A DNA stretch of 16,377 nt from an uncultured Muribaculaceae bacterium (lineage in GTDB: Bacteria > Bacteroidota > Bacteroidia > Bacteroidales > Muribaculaceae): contig CAJTMM010000043.1 in assembly GCA_910577465.1 (NCBI GenBank), positions 1 through 16,377 on the forward strand, given 5' to 3'. Below the pieces are notes generated by a model. The model was given only the letters and a program-made list of their open reading frames with translations, did not search any database and was not told the origin of the DNA. Every line of letters begins with the position of its first letter. Position 1 is the first letter of the stretch. A program made the translations under genes and the position numbers. This document shows positions 1 through 6,634 of this stretch, one piece after another.

Positions 1-87
1 ATCCCTAATCCTTACCCCGCAAGCGTCCCTCGGACGATGACCTCATTCCTCATTCCTAATCACATCCCCCGACTACCCGCCCCCACC

Positions 88-122
88 AAACAAAAACGCG
101 GAACCTACAAATAGGCTCCGCG
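88..122 (-). terminator. Intrinsic terminator of the ndk-M23 peptidase operon
   Basis: Bases 97-106 pair with 113-122 around a 6-nt loop. Read on the minus strand this is a 10-bp GC-rich stem in which the one non-Watson-Crick position becomes a G-U wobble; on the plus strand the same position is an A-C mismatch. The stem is followed in minus-strand direction by five Us (92-96) and then a further U-rich stretch (88-90). The orientation and the position 36 bp past the peptidase stop codon fit termination of the leftward operon. Confidence 0.88.
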
Positions 123-158
123 TTCATCCAACATTATGCTTATGAAATAACTTCGTTT

Positions 159-998
159 TTACTTTCTACGGCGTTTTTTCTTACCGGTAGAAGCTGTTGT
201 TTTTGACTTTTTCTTACGTGATGTGTATTTCTTCTTTGACTTCTTGGCAGGACCATACTTCTGAGTCTTTTCATACGACGCCTTATCAAAAGTAAACACA
301 TCCTTATGTGTCACATAGTTTTCAAAATCTATGAGAGCGGCAGGATTGATGGCAAGACCAAGATAGCGGGTTTCAAAATGAAGGTGAGGACCCGTGCTAC
401 GTCCCGTATTACCACCGAGAGCTATAGGCTCACCTGCCTTGACACGTTGGTTAGGCTTAACCAGGAAACGCGACAAGTGACCGTACACTGTTTCCATTCC
501 ATTATCATGGCGCACCACTACATAGTATCCGTAGCCACGGCCTTCATATTTAGTAAGGCGAACCTTGCCGTCAAATGCCGATACCACTGTGTCACCTACG
601 CTCAGAGCCAAGTCAATACCGCGGTGCATACGACCGAAGCGCGGACGCCAGCCATAGGCGGAAGTCACACGACCCTTCACGGGAGCCACATATCCGGTAA
701 CATCTATATTCTTGGTTTGAGGAATCTCGACACCGCTATAGGGATTTACCGCCTGGCTTTCCCAATATTGGGTAAATACTTCATTATCATGCAATGCTTC
801 GCGTTTGCGGATATCATTGATGTATCCCTTCATCTTCAGGGAATTCAAATCCACGCCCACCGGACGCTGATTTGCTATGAGATTATCGTGTTGATTGCTG
901 TGTGATGCCGGCAAACGGTACTGCGCCGATACTGACATGGCTGATACCAATGTCATTATTGCGATTCCGGATGCCAAAGCTATTTTCTTAATCTGCAT
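159..998 (-). CDS. Secreted M23 family (LytM-type) metallopeptidase with lysine-rich C-terminal tail
   Basis: The 279-residue protein is a predicted zinc endopeptidase that cuts peptide cross-links in peptidoglycan, acting in the periplasm. Residues 1-25 form a signal peptide (basic start, hydrophobic core, likely cut after the Ala in SVSA). Residues about 105-222 are the LytM domain. H125 and D129 (HRGID) and H207 (HLHFE) fit the zinc ligands, and H174 (GHLS) fits the catalytic histidine, so the enzyme should be active. The last 30 residues are almost all Lys, Arg, Ser and Thr, an unusual basic tail that could bind acidic wall or outer-membrane polymers (inference). Its start lies 47 bp beyond the ndk stop with no promoter box between, so it is probably co-transcribed with ndk. 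No SD sequence precedes the ATG. The exact bond cleaved and any role in division cannot be told from sequence. Confidence 0.93.
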   Translation of the reverse strand: MQIKKIALASGIAIMTLVSAMSVSAQYRLPASHSNQHDNLIANQRPVGVDLNSLKMKGYINDIRKREALHDNEVFTQYWESQAVNPYSGVEIPQTKNIDVTGYVAPVKGRVTSAYGWRPRFGRMHRGIDLALSVGDTVVSAFDGKVRLTKYEGRGYGYYVVVRHDNGMETVYGHLSRFLVKPNQRVKAGEPIALGGNTGRSTGPHLHFETRYLGLAINPAALIDFENYVTHKDVFTFDKASYEKTQKYGPAKKSKKKYTSRKKKSKTTASTGKKKRRRK

Positions 999-1045
999 TT
1001 TATTGTGAGAGATTTGTGTTTCTTTATGGTAGGTTAACTTGTGTT

Positions 1046-1507
1046 TTATACTTCATCGGGAGCATATATAAACCGTACGCCCTGCGGTGTCCAATCATAA
1101 ATCTCATCGTCGGAGAAGAATCGCTTGATTTCAACCTCAGCATCCTCAACACTCGATGACGCATGGACTATATTTTCCTGACCGCTTAAGCTGAAATCAC
1201 CTCGGATTGTTCCGGGCAAAGCCTCGCGGCCATTTGTTGCTCCGGTCATCAGGCGCACCACTCTGATAGCATCGTTGCCTTTGAGACACATTACTATCAC
1301 GGGAGTAGCCATCATTGAGGCCAAAATCCATGGAAAGAACGGACGTTCTACAAGATGGGCATAATGCTCACGGAGCAATCGCTCATCAAGTTGCATCATT
1401 TTCATGCCTACGATAGTCAGACCTTTTTTCTGAAATCGCGATATTATCTCACCTGCGAGACCGCGCTCTATCGCCGACGGTTTAAGAATCACTAATGTTT
1501 TTTCCAT
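1046..1507 (-). CDS. ndk: Nucleoside diphosphate kinase
   Basis: This cytoplasmic enzyme moves the gamma-phosphate of ATP to other nucleoside diphosphates through a phosphohistidine, balancing NTP and dNTP pools. The 153-residue length is slightly above the usual 140-150. The N-terminal TLVILKPSA segment, the HYAHL and PFFPWI blocks, the MTGATN segment (about 87-92), PGTIRGDF (98-105) and the active-site block ENIVHASSS (111-119) are all in order, with H115 as the phosphorylated residue. The active-site context differs from the common NxxHGSDS: Gly is replaced by Ala and Asp by Ser. The last ~18 residues extend past the usual end. It is first in a leftward unit with the M23 peptidase and has its own strong promoter at 1549-1579, giving a leader of roughly 35-40 nt. 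The stretch before the ATG is A-rich with no clear SD. Confidence 0.96.
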   Translation of the reverse strand: MEKTLVILKPSAIERGLAGEIISRFQKKGLTIVGMKMMQLDERLLREHYAHLVERPFFPWILASMMATPVIVMCLKGNDAIRVVRLMTGATNGREALPGTIRGDFSLSGQENIVHASSSVEDAEVEIKRFFSDDEIYDWTPQGVRFIYAPDEV

Positions 1508-1759
1508 GTTGCTTTTCAGTCTTTTTCCATTTATCCTTATCGGATGCTCAAAGATAGGTAAATAATACCGCCGACCAAAATATTAATAAATCAAAAAAGA
1601 TTAAAAGTCTTAATTTTGCACAAAATCATCCCTTTAAAACATTATATACCAACAATATAACCACAAATGCAAAAATTGGTTAAGTATTGTATAAGGTTGT
1701 TCACTCGATTTTCGAGCGTTAAATTTGTGTTAATTATTGTATTCAAAATCGACTGAATT
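1508..1759. other. AT-rich 252-bp spacer between recG and ndk
   Basis: No credible coding sequence lies here. The left end holds the ndk promoter (1549-1579), with an A/T-rich stretch upstream of it that could act as an UP-like element. The rest contains a short perfect hairpin, CTCGA-TTT-TCGAG, at 1704-1716 and an inverted repeat, ATTTTG-CA-CAAAAT, at 1613-1626. Two plus-strand matches to TAnnTTTG occur at 1611-1618 and 1720-1727. I see no convincing terminator for recG: the hairpin is not followed by a U tract in either direction. Confidence 0.5.
1549..1579 (-). promoter_or_regulatory. Bacteroidetes-type promoter of ndk
   Basis: On the minus strand a perfect -33 TTTG (1576-1579) is followed by a 19-nt spacer and a perfect -7 box TATCTTTG (1549-1556, consensus TAnnTTTG). 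This is the best match to the Bacteroidetes primary sigma promoter in the window. Transcription should begin around 1543-1546, giving a leader of 35-40 nt before the ndk ATG. Confidence 0.82.
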
Positions 1760-3853
1760 TTAACTTATCATACCCCAATCCACCGCTTTTGCAAATAGCG
1801 CACGCATCTCTTTCGACAGTGCGCGGTATGCATCCGACGACAGCATCGGGTCAGCGTCAAGTATCGCTTCCGCTTCATCGCGGGCGAGCTGGATTATCTG
1901 TCCGTCGGTGGCAAGATTGGCTATATGCAGGTCTATGGCCATACCGCTCTGCAATGTACCCTCAAGGTCTCCGGGGCCGCGGAGTTTCAAGTCGGCCTCT
2001 GCCACAATAAATCCGTCGGTTGTCGAGGTCATTATCTCCAGACGCTTGCGTGTATCCTTGCTTATATTGGACTTCGTCATAAGCACGCAGTAACTCTGAC
2101 CCTCTCCGCGCCCCACCCTCCCGCGTAGTTGGTGCAGTTGCGACAGTCCGAACCGCTCGGCATTCTCTATTATCATAGTTGTGGCGTTTGGCACATTCAC
2201 CCCCACCTCTATCACAGTGGTGGCAACAAGTATGTCTGCCTTGTGCGACGCAAACAGGTTCATCTGTTCATCTTTCTCCGAAGGCTTCATCCTGCCGTGC
2301 ACGTATGCCACCTTGAAATCCCGGAACGTATCGCATATCTGCTCATAACCCTCTTCAAGACTGCGCAGGTCCACCTTCTCATTCTCCTTTATCAGCGGAT
2401 GCACCACATACACCTGACGACCCGCCCGCAACTGACGCGTCATGGCTCGGTACACATCCAGGCGCGCATTCTCGTGCCGCAATAATGTCACCACGGGTTT
2501 ACGCCCGGGCGGAAGTTCATCAATGACCGACACATCCAGGTCTCCGTACACCGTCATGGCAAGGGTTCTTGGAATAGGCGTGGCTGTCATCACAAGCACA
2601 TGTGGCGGAGTCGTATTCTTTTTCCACATGCGCGCTCGTTGGGCAACACCGAATCGATGCTGCTCATCTATCACCACAAATCCGAGATTACGGAATTGCA
2701 CTGCATCCTCTATTACGGCATGCGTGCCTATCAGTATATGGAGACTGCCGTCGGCAAGCTGCTCATGGATTATATCACGTTGCTTCTTAGGGGTTGAGCC
2801 GGTGAGCAACTTCACATTGATACCTATTGGTGCTGCCAATGCTGAAATGGTTTCATAATGCTGTGTGGCAAGAATCTCCGTCGGAGCCATCATACATGCC
2901 TGTGTCGAATTATCCAAGGCTATAAGCATGCACATTAGTGCCACAAGCGTCTTTCCGCTGCCCACATCCCCCTGAAGCAACCGGTTCATCTGCCTGCCGC
3001 TGTTCATATCGGCGCGTATCTCCTTGATTACTCGCTTCTGTGCCCCGGTAAGTTCAAACGGCAGACACTGGTTGTAGAACGAGTTGAAATAATGCCCGAT
3101 GTGCGTAAACCTGAATCCACCCATTTTGGCGGAACGCTTGCGCGAATACCCGAGTATGTTAAGTTGCAGGCACAGCAGCTCCTCAAACTTCAGTCTGAAG
3201 CGGGCTCGCTGCAACTCATCATTGTTGCGCGGACTATGTATGGCTGCCAATGCATCGGATTTGGACATGAGTCTCAGACGTGCCACCACATCGGCGGGAA
3301 GCGTTTCCGTCACATTCCTGCAATAGGACGCTATCAGTGTTTGCGCCATGGTATATATGGTTCGCGAGGATATCCCCCGGTTACGCAATTTCTCTGTCAG
3401 AGGATACACCCCTCGGAAACCGCACGAACTCTCCACCGACTCGGGAGTATCAATCTCGGGATGCACCATACTCCAGCGGCCAGAAAATTCCGACGGCTTG
3501 CCGAACAATACATACTCCACACCTGTCCGGTAATTCTCACGCATCCACTTTATCCGCTTGAACCATACCACCTCCATCGTTGCCGTTCCGTCGGTAAACA
3601 ATCCCACCAAACGCATTTTGGCGCCCTCGCCCTGCACCGTAAAGTTCACGAAACGTCCGCGTACCTGCACCATAGGCATGTCGCCCGAGAATGAACGCAC
3701 CTCATAAAATCGGCTGCGGTCCACATAATGCGACGGAAAGTGATAGAGAAGGTCATAGCACGTGCGTATGCCAAGCTCACTTGCCAGCAATTCGGCGCGT
3801 TTCGGCCCTACACCCTTGAGATATTTTATGTCGGTAGCTCTAAGCCTGTCCAT
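1760..3853 (-). CDS. recG: ATP-dependent DNA helicase RecG
   Basis: RecG is a double-stranded DNA translocase that remodels stalled replication forks and branch-migrates Holliday junctions. The 697 residues match the family length (about 690). The N-terminal part (about 1-250) holds a helix-hairpin-helix-like start (LKGVGPKRAELL) and the wedge/OB-fold region, including RSRFYEVRSF and the block around 150-165. The helicase core follows: Walker A GDVGSGKT (295-302), DEQH Walker B (396-399) with FGV after it, TATPIPR (423-429), TTVIEVGVNVPNA (545-557) and motif VI QLRGRVGRG (575-583). The C-terminal TRG-type region ends near DWGM. All motifs are intact, so it should be active. Its ATG lies inside the end of ispD (14-nt overlap), which implies translational coupling. 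It is the last gene of the parE operon, and no clear terminator follows. Confidence 0.97.
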   Translation of the reverse strand: MDRLRATDIKYLKGVGPKRAELLASELGIRTCYDLLYHFPSHYVDRSRFYEVRSFSGDMPMVQVRGRFVNFTVQGEGAKMRLVGLFTDGTATMEVVWFKRIKWMRENYRTGVEYVLFGKPSEFSGRWSMVHPEIDTPESVESSCGFRGVYPLTEKLRNRGISSRTIYTMAQTLIASYCRNVTETLPADVVARLRLMSKSDALAAIHSPRNNDELQRARFRLKFEELLCLQLNILGYSRKRSAKMGGFRFTHIGHYFNSFYNQCLPFELTGAQKRVIKEIRADMNSGRQMNRLLQGDVGSGKTLVALMCMLIALDNSTQACMMAPTEILATQHYETISALAAPIGINVKLLTGSTPKKQRDIIHEQLADGSLHILIGTHAVIEDAVQFRNLGFVVIDEQHRFGVAQRARMWKKNTTPPHVLVMTATPIPRTLAMTVYGDLDVSVIDELPPGRKPVVTLLRHENARLDVYRAMTRQLRAGRQVYVVHPLIKENEKVDLRSLEEGYEQICDTFRDFKVAYVHGRMKPSEKDEQMNLFASHKADILVATTVIEVGVNVPNATTMIIENAERFGLSQLHQLRGRVGRGEGQSYCVLMTKSNISKDTRKRLEIMTSTTDGFIVAEADLKLRGPGDLEGTLQSGMAIDLHIANLATDGQIIQLARDEAEAILDADPMLSSDAYRALSKEMRALFAKAVDWGMIS

Positions 3854-4541
3854 CTATCGACGACATTATCAATTCCACCCAGTCCAAATCCTGCGGGCGT
3901 GTAATCTTCAATGTAGCCTCATGCCCGGCAACTAATACCGGATTGGAATATCCTGCGGCATCCATAACCGAAGCATCGTCGGTCATATCAGTGGTATATG
4001 GCAATTCGTATGCACTGCGCAACAGCGACAACCGGAATGCCTGAGGTGTCTGCACCGCACGGTAACAAGCCCTGTCCACGGCATGGGAGCGACATCCGCC
4101 ATCAAGCATCCGCAATGAATCGGTCACATCCACCACCGGGATAGCCCCGTGACTGCCGCACCTGATAGCACCGACCAATTCTTCAAGAGTCGACTGCATC
4201 ACCAACGGACGTGCACCGTCATGCACCATCACTATATCCTCTTCCGAGCACTCACCTATGGCACACAGCGCATTTTTCACCGATTGCCAACGAGTATCAC
4301 CGCCGGCAATCACCTCCGGCGACAGGAAGCCATGCTCGCCGCACATACGCGCCCAGTCACCAAAATAATCGCGGTTCAACACCAACAATATTTCTGATTC
4401 CGGCAGGAATCTGCGCAAACGGTCTATAGCAGTCATCAGCACAGGACGTCCACCCAGTTGGCAAAACTGCTTCGGAAGCGGCGAACCGAATCGCTTACCG
4501 CTGCCTGCCGCCACTACTATACAATAGATTTTAGCGCACAT
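3840..4541 (-). CDS. ispD: 2-C-methyl-D-erythritol 4-phosphate cytidylyltransferase
   Basis: IspD carries out the third step of the MEP isoprenoid pathway, joining CTP and methylerythritol 4-phosphate to give CDP-methylerythritol. The 233 residues fit the family (225-240). The nucleotide-binding loop AAGSGKRFG (11-19) is followed by PKQF (23-26), the GGDTRWQSV block (80-88), HDGARP (107-112), VTDSLR (139-144), RAVQTPQAFR (161-170), TDDASV (187-192) and KITRPQDL (212-219). Each is a signature block of the family, so the assignment to IspD rather than another sugar nucleotidyltransferase is firm. It begins 18 bp after the S41 protease stop and overlaps recG by 14 nt, so it is internal to the parE operon. 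No SD precedes the ATG. IspF is not encoded nearby. Confidence 0.96.
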   Translation of the reverse strand: MCAKIYCIVVAAGSGKRFGSPLPKQFCQLGGRPVLMTAIDRLRRFLPESEILLVLNRDYFGDWARMCGEHGFLSPEVIAGGDTRWQSVKNALCAIGECSEEDIVMVHDGARPLVMQSTLEELVGAIRCGSHGAIPVVDVTDSLRMLDGGCRSHAVDRACYRAVQTPQAFRLSLLRSAYELPYTTDMTDDASVMDAAGYSNPVLVAGHEATLKITRPQDLDWVELIMSSIDGQA

Positions 4542-4559
4542 ATATCGTCCGTACTGTTT

Positions 4560-6146
4560 TTACCTGTTCCCTAAGGCTGCATCATAAGCATCGCCATCAG
4601 ATATCATCCTTATCGCTTCTCGGTACACAGGATTCATCGGATTGGCCACCCTATAGTACGTCGACTGCTCAAACAGGTCCCTGCCTATCAATGCCTTCAC
4701 GATTGTTCTCAAATATTCGGCACTGCGGGCATACTGCTCCTCATTATATTCCACACCATCCTTGCGGCCCTGCTCTATCAAACCCTCCATCATTTCTGGT
4801 GTGACCTCAAAACGTTGCACGAACGCATCCTCTTTCTTATACATCCGGCGCAATGTCTTACGGTTGGCATCTACATAATTCACACAATACTTATTAAGTG
4901 CACCCTTGGCAACTAAGTCACGGTAATAGTCGGAATAGAAAGTGGTGTCAATCGGCACAAACCTGTCCGGCATCACACCCCCGCCGCCATATACCGGACG
5001 ATGGTTGCGCAATGTATAATACCGCAATGAGTCGGCAAAATGCACACTGTCGGCACTCGACAACTCTCCCGCCTGATAGCGGTGCAATATATCGGCACGA
5101 TAATCACTATCATCGCCACTCGTGTAAGGTTTCTGTATCGAACGTCCCGATGGGGTATAATATCGCGCCACCGTAAGGCGTATCATCGAACCGTCAGGAA
5201 ACGGGAACGGTCGTTGCACCAGTCCCTTGCCGAATGTACGCCGCCCCACCACGACTCCGCGGTCGTTGTCCTGCAACGCACCCGACAGAATCTCACTTGC
5301 CGAAGCCGAATACTGGTTTACCATCACCACCACCTTGCCATCGGCAAACGGACCGTCGCCCATAGCTCGATAATAGAACGGCTCCACTTTATCTCCCTTG
5401 GTGTACACCACCAGGTCATTATTCTTCAGAAACAGCCCGGCAAGGTCGTATGCCGCCTTCAGATAACCGCCGCCATTGTCCTCCAAGTCGATAATCAGAT
5501 TCTTCATACCCTTTTTCGACAACGCTGCCATCGCCTTCACCACCTCGTCAAATGTGCTTTCGGCGAAACGCGACACCCTGATATATCCAGTTGTGCCGTC
5601 CACCATATAAGACGCGTCTACACTGTATATTGGTATATCATCGCGTACTATTCTGAACTCTATCAGCTCGGGCACACCTTTGCGGAGCACCTTCACATTC
5701 ACCACCGACCCTTTGGGCCCGCGCAGATGCTTCATCACATCAGGCGTTTTCATCTTCACCCCCGATATCAATGTATCGTTAGCCGACATTATCCTGTCGC
5801 CCGCAAGTATCCCCACCTTCTCCGATGGACCGCCGGCAACAGTCTGTATCACATAGAGCGTATCGGTAAGCATATTGAACTGTATACCGATACCCGAAAA
5901 ATTACCCTGGAGCGGCTCCGTAAGCTCACGCGTCTCCTCAGCGTCCGAATACACCGAATGCGGGTCGAGCGTTTTCAGCATCGCCACAATAGCCTCCTCC
6001 ACAAGCCGGTCGGTGTCTACCGTATCGACATAGAAACGCTCCACCACCTGCTCGGCATAACGGAGCTTCTGCTGCGGTTGCATCGGCTGGGCACACGCCA
6101 CAGCACATACAGCTACCGCACCTATAAGAGATAATATCTTTTTCAT
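4560..6146 (-). CDS. S41 family carboxyl-terminal processing peptidase (CtpA/Prc type) with PDZ domain
   Basis: This is a predicted periplasmic serine protease with a Ser-Lys dyad that trims or degrades envelope proteins from their C-termini. Residues 1-19 are a signal peptide. ACA|Q suggests signal peptidase I, but AVAC (15-18) is also a weak lipobox, so a lipoprotein form is possible. A short helical region (25-75) leads into a PDZ domain (about 80-160) containing GIGIQF and the AGDRI loop. The protease domain follows, with DLEDNGGG (220-227), the catalytic serine in SASASE (S282 by its 25-residue spacing to the lysine, as in E. coli Prc) and K307 in TFGKG. The ~150 residues after about 380 are a C-terminal region whose fold I cannot name. 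The 528-residue length is usual for Bacteroidales members. It lies 25 bp after coaD and 18 bp before ispD, within the parE operon. Its substrate is unknown. Confidence 0.93.
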   Translation of the reverse strand: MKKILSLIGAVAVCAVACAQPMQPQQKLRYAEQVVERFYVDTVDTDRLVEEAIVAMLKTLDPHSVYSDAEETRELTEPLQGNFSGIGIQFNMLTDTLYVIQTVAGGPSEKVGILAGDRIMSANDTLISGVKMKTPDVMKHLRGPKGSVVNVKVLRKGVPELIEFRIVRDDIPIYSVDASYMVDGTTGYIRVSRFAESTFDEVVKAMAALSKKGMKNLIIDLEDNGGGYLKAAYDLAGLFLKNNDLVVYTKGDKVEPFYYRAMGDGPFADGKVVVMVNQYSASASEILSGALQDNDRGVVVGRRTFGKGLVQRPFPFPDGSMIRLTVARYYTPSGRSIQKPYTSGDDSDYRADILHRYQAGELSSADSVHFADSLRYYTLRNHRPVYGGGGVMPDRFVPIDTTFYSDYYRDLVAKGALNKYCVNYVDANRKTLRRMYKKEDAFVQRFEVTPEMMEGLIEQGRKDGVEYNEEQYARSAEYLRTIVKALIGRDLFEQSTYYRVANPMNPVYREAIRMISDGDAYDAALGNR

Positions 6147-6171
6147 ATCTATGATTATATTCTAAATTTTC

Positions 6172-6633
6172 TTAATTGACCTTCTCCTGTTCCGGAGGCA
6201 CAAAACGCGACACATCATAGCCGTAACGTTGCAGCTCCCTTACCATGCTTGAACTCACCATAGCCACATCCGGTTCCGAAAACAGCAACACCGTTTCTAT
6301 ACCCGATATAACACGATTCACATCGGCAAGGTTACGTTCATATTCAAAATCAGCAACCGAACGCACTCCGCGCAATAGCCAACGCGCCCCCACCGATTTT
6401 GCCGCATCTACCGTAAGTCCGCTCCAGGCAATCACCTCCACGCGCTCCAATGTCGCGAGTTGGCTGCGCAACGTTTCCACACGGGCAGCACACTCATCCT
6501 CCGCCGATTGCTTGGCATCATTGACACCGATTACCACAACCACACGGTCAAACAGCTCCAATCCGCGCTTCAGCACCGACAGATGCCCCACCGTAAACGG
6601 ATTGAACGAACCCGCAAACACAGCAATACGCAT
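6172..6633 (-). CDS. coaD: Phosphopantetheine adenylyltransferase
   Basis: CoaD transfers AMP from ATP to 4'-phosphopantetheine to form dephospho-CoA, the penultimate step of CoA synthesis. The nucleotidyltransferase blocks are clear: GSFNPFTVGH near the N-terminus with the TVGH form of the (H/T)xGH motif, the RGVRSVADFEYE block, and VSSSMVRE, equivalent to the ISSTxVRE motif. I chose the ATG at 6631-6633 (153 residues, beginning MRIAVFAGSF) because this family normally starts a few residues before the GSF motif. That ATG also sits one base after the parE stop (TGA T ATG), an arrangement typical of translational coupling. An in-frame ATG at 6652-6654 would add seven residues and overlap parE by 20 nt. 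The gene is second in the parE operon. GSFNP replaces the more common GSFDP. Confidence 0.95.
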   Translation of the reverse strand: MRIAVFAGSFNPFTVGHLSVLKRGLELFDRVVVVIGVNDAKQSAEDECAARVETLRSQLATLERVEVIAWSGLTVDAAKSVGARWLLRGVRSVADFEYERNLADVNRVISGIETVLLFSEPDVAMVSSSMVRELQRYGYDVSRFVPPEQEKVN

Positions 6634-6634
6634 A

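Noticed and set aside
1..87. Short repeats such as TCATTCC TCATTCC at the left edge
   Set aside because: Only two short copies, no array, and no link to a coding sequence. I see no feature in this stretch beyond the terminator that follows it.
1704..1716. CTCGA-TTT-TCGAG hairpin as the recG terminator
   Set aside because: The stem is only 5 bp and is not followed by a U tract on either strand.
5040..6134. A 364-codon open frame on the plus strand opposite the S41 protease gene
   Set aside because: The composition is that of an antisense shadow, with no promoter box or domain. The minus-strand gene has intact catalytic residues and operon context.
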